From: Metabacillus flavus
GTDB taxonomy: Bacteria; Bacillota; Bacilli; Bacillales; Bacillaceae
Reading direction: 5' to 3'
Length of the DNA stretch: 64,000 nt
Assembly: GCF_018283675.1 (NCBI RefSeq)
Contig: NZ_JAGVRK010000001.1
Location: 2,604,001 to 2,668,000, forward strand
Part shown: one piece after another, positions 58,087 to 64,000 of the stretch
Layout: every line of letters starts with the position of its first letter
Numbering within the stretch: position 1 is the stretch's first letter
Position numbers and translations under genes: made by a program
Notes under the pieces: model-generated
The model's input: the letters and a program-made list of their open reading frames with translations, nothing else
Told to the model about the DNA's origin: nothing
Database searches by the model: none

Positions 58087-59328
58087 TTATTTTTTAAAGT
58101 AAGCTGCTACTTTTCTAATGGCTCTTCCTGTTTCCTGGATATCCTGGTCTGTGAAAAATTCGCTAATCGGCAGCTTAATAGCCGTTTTCAGGATTTTTTC
58201 TGCCTCTGGACAGCTTCCGTCTTCATAGGTTTGCTCCGTTAAGCTGAACGGGTACTCGGTTCCTGGATAGGCAGACCGGTTTGCAAAAAGAGGCTGCTTG
58301 TAAAGGACTTCTGCTATATAACCTGCCTGATTGGGGATTCCCTCTTCCCTTAAAGCCTCAGAGAATTCTTCCCTCGAGCAGGTTAGCAAATTCAGGTCAA
58401 GCCTGAACATGTAAAACCAATAGGTCGACACGCTGTTTGCCGGAATTTCGGGAGGAAAGATCCCTTTGATTCCCTCTAGCATTCTAGTAAGCATCTCCCC
58501 GAGCTCCGTCCTTCTTGCACACAGGCCGGGAAGTTTTTTAAGCTGTGCAATCCCCACTGCACCCTGCAGCTCTGTCATTCGGTAGTTGGGAGCAAGCGAA
58601 CTGATTTTTCGGGTAACGGATGAATCAAAGCGGGAGTAGTTTTTATCGGCAAATGCGTGCGCACGCCTGTATGCTTCTTCATTCTGGTGATTAACCGTCA
58701 CCATCCCGCCGTCTCCAGTTGATATATGCTTGAAATCGTTCGTACTAAAGCATCCAAAATGGCCTATTGTGCCTGTCAGCCTGCCGTTTTGCTTTGCGAG
58801 ATAGCTTTGTGCACAGTCTTCAATCACAATCAGACCATGTTTATTTGCAATCTCCATAATTTGATCCATCCGGCATGGAGTTCCGGCGAGATGGACGGCT
58901 ATTATAGCTTTCGTTTTAGGGGTAATCACCCGCTCAATGGAAGCCGGGTCCAGATTAAAGCTATAAGGCTCTAAATCTGCGAAAACGGGGATCGCATTTT
59001 GATAAAGAATTCCAATTACCGTCCCCTGATCTGTTATAGGGCTTGTAATGACTTCATCCCCTGCGGAAATTCCAGCAGCACCCAGAGCGATATGGATGGA
59101 GGCTGTACCCGAGGAAGCTGCTACACTATGCTGTATTCCGTAAAGAGCATTAAAATGATGCAAGAAGGTTTTCACCTTCGTACCGAAGTGGTAGAAAAGG
59201 GTATCCTGTTCAAGCGCTTCCAGCAGTTCCTTTGCCTCTTCAAGGCCAAAGCGCTTCCCTGTGCCAAAGGGCGCCGTTTTTGATTTTCCCCCTCCATGAA
59301 TTGCAAGGGAATTAGTTTGAATGGCCAT
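58087..59328 (-). CDS. DegT/DnrJ/EryC1-type PLP sugar aminotransferase
   Basis: 413 residues, fold type I. VAASSGTASIHIALGAAGI binds the cofactor phosphate, VIEDCAQSYLA precedes the PLP-binding lysine in FSTNDFKHISTGDGGMV, and NYRMTELQGAVG is characteristic. Most relatives add an amino group to a keto-sugar nucleotide in antibiotic or surface-sugar synthesis. Here it sits among catabolic genes, so the reverse reaction or amination of an intermediate must be considered. It lies 12 bp after the two-domain gene. Confidence 0.85.
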   Translation of the reverse strand: MAIQTNSLAIHGGGKSKTAPFGTGKRFGLEEAKELLEALEQDTLFYHFGTKVKTFLHHFNALYGIQHSVAASSGTASIHIALGAAGISAGDEVITSPITDQGTVIGILYQNAIPVFADLEPYSFNLDPASIERVITPKTKAIIAVHLAGTPCRMDQIMEIANKHGLIVIEDCAQSYLAKQNGRLTGTIGHFGCFSTNDFKHISTGDGGMVTVNHQNEEAYRRAHAFADKNYSRFDSSVTRKISSLAPNYRMTELQGAVGIAQLKKLPGLCARRTELGEMLTRMLEGIKGIFPPEIPANSVSTYWFYMFRLDLNLLTCSREEFSEALREEGIPNQAGYIAEVLYKQPLFANRSAYPGTEYPFSLTEQTYEDGSCPEAEKILKTAIKLPISEFFTDQDIQETGRAIRKVAAYFKK

Positions 59329-59340
59329 CGCGTTCTCCTT

Positions 59341-61041
59341 TCAGGACGTTTGTGCTTGTTTATGCGAGAGGATTTTCTTTAGGCAAAGGTGACCATAACG
59401 GACCTCTGCTGCTTCTGCCGCCAAATCTGCCTTCTTTGGCACCGGTACCCAAATGACTGTATTTGCTCCGGACACCGCTCCTGATACGTTCGGTTCACCA
59501 GATGCTGAAACCCCTTCAATTTTCACCTTTCTTCTCGCCCGTTCCCAGATGCTTATCTGTTTGGATGTCCAAAATTCAAATTTATTGGCACGGGCTGCTT
59601 TCACTAATTTCCTGAAAGCCTCCGAAACCTTTGGCTGTTCAAGAAAATGAAGCTGATGAAAAAGAAAATGAGCAACACCGCCAATCCGTTTGACTTCTTC
59701 CAGAAAAGGATCAATCACGGATGTATCTGCAAGGGCATGATGATCGAGGTCCTGTGTTAAAAAGCCGAGCTCAAGTATGTCATACTGCCGGTTATTTTCG
59801 GTATGCCAGGCAATCGGGTAATAAGGCAGACACGTTCCAAATAAAAACCCGATGTTTCCCTTTTTGCTTGGTCCTCTGGACTGATCGACTTGAATGCCCT
59901 CTTTTTCACACCACTCAAACAGTTCTCCCCAGCCTTCAAAACGGGTATAGTGATTTTTATTTGTATAGACCGTTTTCAAATCTGCCTTGCTCTTCAAATC
60001 CTGCAGCTGACGTTTAAACTCTGACTCGCTCCACAGGCCACCCTCAGCCTCCAGCGCATTGTAATGAAAGGCAAGCTCATGGCCCTCCTGCTTGATCCTT
60101 TCATATAAAGGCCGCTCATATCCGGGCTCGATCATGCACCAAGTGGAATAAACTCCGCATTCTTTTAACAGCGAAAGTGTGATATCAGCCGATTCTTCCA
60201 AATTAAAATCACTATCATGCGAGATGGTGGCAATATGTTCAATCCCTTCAGGCCATCTCCCGACAAAAGGGACTGTCAGCCCTTTTTCCAAAGCCAGTTC
60301 TGCAAGCTTGTGAACGAGTACTTCCCGCCACTTATCCGCATGTGCTTCAGAGAAATATTTCATCCCTGTCTCTGTCGCTGCCCTGTCAATGCTCCAATCC
60401 AGTGTAAAGCCATCGTCAGCCTTCAGCAGTCCGTCATCAATTCCAGCCGTACCGTCCGGAGCCGGCTCCCCATCATGCAGGATTGGTTCGACTCCCTGCT
60501 GTATTCCGACAATTGAGTATGGGATGTCAGCCTGGCAGTGGACAATCTTTCCATTTCCTGCCTGAATAACCGTCCAAAGCTCTGACAGTATTTGTCCTGC
60601 AGGAGAGCCGCTCACTAAAAAGCCTGATTTCGCGTTCCACCCGGCAGGCTCCCCGTTATACCAATGATTTGTTTTCAGAAACCGGACAGGCTTTCGATGC
60701 CCAAGCTCCTTTGGCGTGTAGCCATATCCGGCACCCCCGCATACCGATTTGTATCCAGTCCAGTTTGCAAGCTTCGGAGAATCTGATAAATGAATCACAG
60801 TCCCCCCTTCCTCCACAAATGAGAGAAGCTGCGTGAGTGCCTGCTGGGATTCATTCAGCAACCCCGTAATGAGCAAATCTATCTCCTCTAATGAAGCGGT
60901 TTCCTTCGATAGATTCTGATAGGGAATTCCTAAATGGTCCAGCACTTCTCTTATATAGAAAGCGAAAACATTTTCCTGTTTTGCCCATTTATCTACTGCA
61001 GCCTGCTCATCCAGCAGCAATCCGATTTTTGCCATCCTCAT
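59341..61041 (-). CDS. Two-part protein: GATase-like N-domain and polysaccharide-deacetylase-like barrel
   Basis: 566 residues, no signal peptide. Residues 1 to about 200 resemble a class I glutamine-amidotransferase/ThuA-type fold (LLITGLLNESQQALTQLLSF, GGTVIHLSDS). Residues about 265-500 resemble a NodB-type (CE4) deacetylase barrel with HDSDFN in the metal position and GHELAFHYNALEAEGG as the second motif. It may remove an acyl group from the imported sugar. Its start overlaps the oxidoreductase stop by four bases. No characterised homologue is known to me, so the function is inferred from fold only. Confidence 0.6.
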   Translation of the reverse strand: MRMAKIGLLLDEQAAVDKWAKQENVFAFYIREVLDHLGIPYQNLSKETASLEEIDLLITGLLNESQQALTQLLSFVEEGGTVIHLSDSPKLANWTGYKSVCGGAGYGYTPKELGHRKPVRFLKTNHWYNGEPAGWNAKSGFLVSGSPAGQILSELWTVIQAGNGKIVHCQADIPYSIVGIQQGVEPILHDGEPAPDGTAGIDDGLLKADDGFTLDWSIDRAATETGMKYFSEAHADKWREVLVHKLAELALEKGLTVPFVGRWPEGIEHIATISHDSDFNLEESADITLSLLKECGVYSTWCMIEPGYERPLYERIKQEGHELAFHYNALEAEGGLWSESEFKRQLQDLKSKADLKTVYTNKNHYTRFEGWGELFEWCEKEGIQVDQSRGPSKKGNIGFLFGTCLPYYPIAWHTENNRQYDILELGFLTQDLDHHALADTSVIDPFLEEVKRIGGVAHFLFHQLHFLEQPKVSEAFRKLVKAARANKFEFWTSKQISIWERARRKVKIEGVSASGEPNVSGAVSGANTVIWVPVPKKADLAAEAAEVRYGHLCLKKILSHKQAQTS

Positions 61042-61976
61042 GTGTCACACCTGCCCATGCTATTTCTCTCGTTCTTTTTTCGGATAACGATTCTTTCGCC
61101 GCCGCGGTTCCGGCTCTGATTTACCGCTTCAATAAAGTGTATAATTTCCAGTGTCTCTTCATTCTCAGGAACAGGTCTCCCTGTTTTTGAAAAATGCACC
61201 ACTTGATCCAGAAGAGAAGCATAATAAGGTTTATGAGTCCGGCTCAAATTAAAATGCTGTTCCCCGGACTTCATAGAAACGAACGCTTCAAAATCAGCCT
61301 GTTCTGTTTTAGTGCCGATTATCGTTCCTGTTCTTGCCCCGCCCCACTCGCACATCACCATTTCCATCTCATCCCTTACGGAAGCCTGAACGCTCTCACA
61401 TCCCTTTCCCATAATGGAAAAGAGCATTTCAGCTAAGTGGATTCCATACCAGAAATAACCCGGCTGTGTTTTCTCAAAAAGCAGTGGACCGATGCATTCC
61501 GCATGATGAATACGCTCATTGCACGCAGACAAAAAGGACTTAAGGTTTTCGCCAAACCTTAGTGAAGAGCTGCTCATCAGCGGCACGTTCCATTCCTTCG
61601 CAAAATCGACCATTCTTTTGGCAGAATCTGCGGCAACTGAAAAGGGCTTATCAATAAAAACAGGAAGACCAAACGGACAAACTTGACGGAGCAGTTCCTC
61701 ATGCCTTCGTCCGTCAACAGAAGTAATCCAAACCGCGTCGCATTTTCCTGCCGCTTCTTCGGGTGTTTCTGAGATTTCAATGTGATATTTATCTCTTACT
61801 ATTGATGTATAATGCTCTACTCTATTTCTGCTTAATGGAAAATCCTCCGAACCTCCCGGATAGGCCGCCTTAATTGAAACACCTTTAATAAAGTGAGGAT
61901 TTTCCGGATTCATAACAAGATCGGTGAAAATTTCTGCATGGGACGTATCAAGTCCGATCAACGCTACATCCAGCAT
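61038..61976 (-). CDS. Gfo/Idh/MocA family oxidoreductase
   Basis: 312 residues with an N-terminal NAD(P) Rossmann domain (MLDVALIGLDTSHAEIFTDL; the usual GxGxxG is altered to GLDTSH) and the EKP-like motif as FIDKPFSV. The C-terminal substrate domain follows. These enzymes oxidise or reduce sugar hydroxyls, and pair with DegT aminotransferases in kanosamine-type pathways. It starts a new transcription block after the solute-binding gene. Confidence 0.82.
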   Translation of the reverse strand: MLDVALIGLDTSHAEIFTDLVMNPENPHFIKGVSIKAAYPGGSEDFPLSRNRVEHYTSIVRDKYHIEISETPEEAAGKCDAVWITSVDGRRHEELLRQVCPFGLPVFIDKPFSVAADSAKRMVDFAKEWNVPLMSSSSLRFGENLKSFLSACNERIHHAECIGPLLFEKTQPGYFWYGIHLAEMLFSIMGKGCESVQASVRDEMEMVMCEWGGARTGTIIGTKTEQADFEAFVSMKSGEQHFNLSRTHKPYYASLLDQVVHFSKTGRPVPENEETLEIIHFIEAVNQSRNRGGERIVIRKKNERNSMGRCDT

Positions 61977-62089
61977 CCGCTCATCCTTTCAAGCTGAAAT
62001 CAAATTTCCATATTGCTTCATGTTTCAAATCAATCGTTCCCGTGGAATTAGCCCTTATGGAATGACTTCTTTTAGCTCTCATCATGTTT

Positions 62090-62106
62090 ACATGTTAAAT
62101 ACATGT
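62090..62106. promoter_or_regulatory. Paired ACATGT palindromes upstream of the oxidoreductase gene
   Basis: ACATGT (62090-62095) and ACATGT (62101-62106) separated by TAAAT form a 17-bp near-symmetrical site in the gap between the solute-binding and oxidoreductase genes, just after the terminator. It could be an operator for the catabolic genes. No regulator gene is in the window. Confidence 0.35.
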
Positions 62107-62112
62107 ATAAGA

Positions 62113-62150
62113 ATAAAAAGGGGCATGGGATTCATAAAACCCAGCCCCCC
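62113..62150 (-). terminator. Terminator after the solute-binding protein gene
   Basis: Minus-strand stem GGGGCTGGG with CCCATGCCCC (one bulged base) around a TTTTATGAAT loop, then TTTTTATT. It likely reduces transcription from the transporter genes into the catabolic genes. Confidence 0.75.
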
Positions 62151-62158
62151 CTCCTCTC

Positions 62159-63712
62159 TTACTTCCAATGTTCCTCATCTTTAATCTGGGAATTGTACTC
62201 CTCAATCATTTTCTGGCCGCCCATATTCAAATATTCCTCGACCATCTTATCCCAGTCAGAAACCGGACGCTGCCCCGCAATCATTTTTGCCTGTTCATCG
62301 AAAAGAAACTGATCAAATTCTTCTTTTTTCTGCTGTGCCGTTTCAGATACAAGGCCATTGACAGGATTCATGTAATGCTTTGTAGACTTGTGCATTTCTT
62401 CAAGCTCTTTCGCAAGGCTTGAAACTTTTTCATTTTTATAATCCTTGTAGAACTCATTCACATCTTCATTCGGCGGCCACATTGCATTGTCTACATAGTA
62501 GGTAGAAGGCGTTTTTCCCTCTGTAGCAAAATTCGGGTCAAGTACCGCTGTTCCATCCTGCATGGTGTACCCTTTGCCTTCATTTCCCCACCACCAGTCA
62601 AACTCTTTATTATCCGGTGTCCGGTCTTCACGCGGATAGAAGGTGCGCCCGAACTCCATCATTTCAAGAATTTTTTCAATCTTGCCCGGATCTTTTGCAA
62701 GATCGGCCGAAATCGCGGTAATTCCGCCATAGCCTGAGGTTGCTGTATAACCGGTATTGCCGTCCGGATCAGCGAATGGGTAAAGCGGAGCGAATTCGGC
62801 ATTCGGCTGAAGCTCCAGTAATCCGGCATAATAAGCCTCCGACATTCCTCTCGGCGCTCCAACGAAAATTCCCGCTTTGCCTGAGAAGAACTCCTTATTC
62901 GTATCTGGCCACGTTAGTACCGCATAATCCTGCGTGATCGCTTTTTCTTTGTAAAGGTCGGCAAAAAATTGAATCGTTTCTTTGCGTGCATCGGAGATCA
63001 TTCCCGGGATATAATTGCCGTTTTCATCTTTATGCAGCCACGACTCTGCATTCCAATAAGCGCCCATGTCAAAATCCGGGTTGATTTTTTCTCCCATCGC
63101 AAATCCGTACGTGTCATTTTTTCCATTTCCATCTGGATCCTTTTTGGTGAAAGCTAACGCTACTTCTTTCAGTTCTTCATAGTTCTTTGGCATTTCAAGA
63201 CCCAGTTTGTCTAACCAGTCTTTACGGATAATCGGAGTCAGGTCAGCTTCAGGGTAATAAGTAGGGATACCATAAATTTTTCCATTTACCTTCATGGACT
63301 CCCAAATGTGATCTGGAACATTTTTTAACGTTTCATATTTGCCGATATAATCATCAAGAGGCAAAAATGCGCCTTGCCCCGCCCATTTTGCATACCGCGT
63401 GTCCACAGGTTCAAATCCAACCATGTCCGGTACATCCCCTGAAGCTACCACTGCAGAAAGCTTCTCCTGATAATCAGCCTGCGGAACGAATTGAACCTGA
63501 TAATCCACATTGAATTTTTCATTAATCATTTTCAATCCTGCGCCATCCTTTGGAGGGGGATCCCCAAAACGAAAATCAATGGCGGTTACTGTATATTTTT
63601 TATTCGGATCCTTTTCCTTTTCTGCCGGTTTAGAAGCGGTATCATTAGACGTACAGCCTCCTGCCAGAAGAATACCTGCTAATAAAAGACTTAACCCTTT
63701 CGCTCTCTTCAT
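62159..63712 (-). CDS. ABC transporter sugar-binding lipoprotein, LplA-like
   Basis: 517 residues, signal peptide with lipobox LAGGC (Cys20) and a Ser/Thr/Lys linker. The solute-binding fold of the large LplA/YtcQ type follows (VVASGDVPDMVGFEP, KIYGIPTYYPEADLTPIIRKDWLDKLG). These proteins bind oligosaccharides or glycosides, commonly from plant or bacterial polymers. A GGAGGG site precedes the ATG. It lies just after the permease gene. Confidence 0.9.
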   Translation of the reverse strand: MKRAKGLSLLLAGILLAGGCTSNDTASKPAEKEKDPNKKYTVTAIDFRFGDPPPKDGAGLKMINEKFNVDYQVQFVPQADYQEKLSAVVASGDVPDMVGFEPVDTRYAKWAGQGAFLPLDDYIGKYETLKNVPDHIWESMKVNGKIYGIPTYYPEADLTPIIRKDWLDKLGLEMPKNYEELKEVALAFTKKDPDGNGKNDTYGFAMGEKINPDFDMGAYWNAESWLHKDENGNYIPGMISDARKETIQFFADLYKEKAITQDYAVLTWPDTNKEFFSGKAGIFVGAPRGMSEAYYAGLLELQPNAEFAPLYPFADPDGNTGYTATSGYGGITAISADLAKDPGKIEKILEMMEFGRTFYPREDRTPDNKEFDWWWGNEGKGYTMQDGTAVLDPNFATEGKTPSTYYVDNAMWPPNEDVNEFYKDYKNEKVSSLAKELEEMHKSTKHYMNPVNGLVSETAQQKKEEFDQFLFDEQAKMIAGQRPVSDWDKMVEEYLNMGGQKMIEEYNSQIKDEEHWK

Positions 63713-63770
63713 CCCAATCCCTCCGTTTACAGTAATTGACCCATGAATTTAACCTGAATGCAGCGTTTCA

Positions 63771-64000
63771 TCACCCTTTAACAGATCCAAGCATCACCCC
63801 TTTAGCAAAGTGTTTTTGAAGAAATGGATACACGAGCAGGATCGGAAGCGTGGCGAGCAGGATCGCCGCCATTTGTATAGTTTCAGGCGGCGGCGGACTT
63901 TCGAGCATGGCAGCTGTACTGCCGAGTGCTGAATTGGGCTCATTGATGACGACAATCTGCCGCAAAACCACTTGAATCGGCCATAGAGACGGATCATTCA
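63771..64000 (-). CDS. Carbohydrate ABC transporter permease, LplC/YtcP-like, N-terminus beyond window
   Basis: The frame runs from the right edge to a stop at 63771 (76 codons visible). It contains NDPSLWPIQVVLRQIVV, a hydrophobic helix MAAILLATLPILLVYPFL and the C-terminal QKHFAKGVMLGSVKG, the typical end of the CUT1 inner permease subunit paired with LplA-type binding proteins. Apparent internal GTG/ATG starts are not real. Confidence 0.85.
   Translation of the reverse strand, partial: NDPSLWPIQVVLRQIVVINEPNSALGSTAAMLESPPPPETIQMAAILLATLPILLVYPFLQKHFAKGVMLGSVKG

Overview
The window is a Bacillaceae chromosome segment. It carries endospore genes (sigK, sda, a YjcZ-type peptide), two T-box leaders, a 6S RNA, strong GGAGG ribosome binding sites with frequent TTG/GTG starts, and gene order that closely follows the Bacillus subtilis comE-yqe-yrh-yrr-yrv region. 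It is not B. subtilis itself: sigK is uninterrupted, several neighbours differ, and the right end is a sugar cluster absent from the corresponding B. subtilis locus as I remember it. Base composition looks moderate (low to mid 40s % G+C by eye). No rRNA, tRNA, CRISPR array or complete insertion sequence was seen.

Layout. 1-8.9 kb: the DNA-uptake genes comEC (cut by the window edge), comEB, comEA and divergent comER, then a tightly packed minus-strand block for ribosome maturation, NAD and shikimate (yqeM, rsfS, yqeK, nadD, yqeI, aroE, yqeH, yqeG). 9-12.4 kb: a sporulation-flavoured region with sda behind four DnaA-box-like sites, a YjcZ peptide, a GDSL lipoprotein, intact sigK, and several tiny ORFs. 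12.5-16 kb: the methionine-to-cysteine operon yrrT-mtnN-mccA-mccB-yrhC; its regulator cymR lies at 37.6 kb. 16-28.6 kb: cell wall and translation genes (yrrS, pbpI, greA, udk, the tRNA wobble-uridine enzymes yrrO, yrrN and trmR, mltG, yrzB, yrrK, yrzL) ending in alaS with an alanine T-box. 28.6-41.3 kb: yrrI, a NERD-domain gene, small genes, recD2, yrrB, mnmA-yrvO (tRNA thiolation), cymR, rarA, an SDR enzyme and tcdA. 41.3-53.3 kb: 6S RNA, aspS, a 135-bp intergenic repeat, hisS with a histidine T-box, a YrzK-like peptide, the amidase yrvJ, dtd, relA, apt and recJ.

53.5-64 kb is accessory. All genes lie on the minus strand, transcribed toward recJ: an ABC sugar permease (partial), a solute-binding lipoprotein, a Gfo/Idh oxidoreductase, a two-part protein with a deacetylase-like barrel, a DegT/AHBA-type aminotransferase, a class II ketose-bisphosphate aldolase, a PfkB kinase broken by a one-base frameshift, an AgaS/GlmS-like SIS protein, a ROK protein without the usual cysteine cluster, and a histidine phosphatase. 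Together they suggest uptake of a modified amino-sugar compound, remodelling by oxidoreductase and aminotransferase, then isomerisation, phosphorylation and aldol cleavage to triose phosphates. The substrate is not known, and this is the best candidate for an undescribed pathway.

Other points worth attention are a probable non-AUG (AUC) start for sda, a three-way-junction fold between the GDSL gene and sigK, a complete tiny transcription unit encoding 25 residues, a structured element behind mnmA, and 21-bp tandem repeats upstream of the NERD gene.
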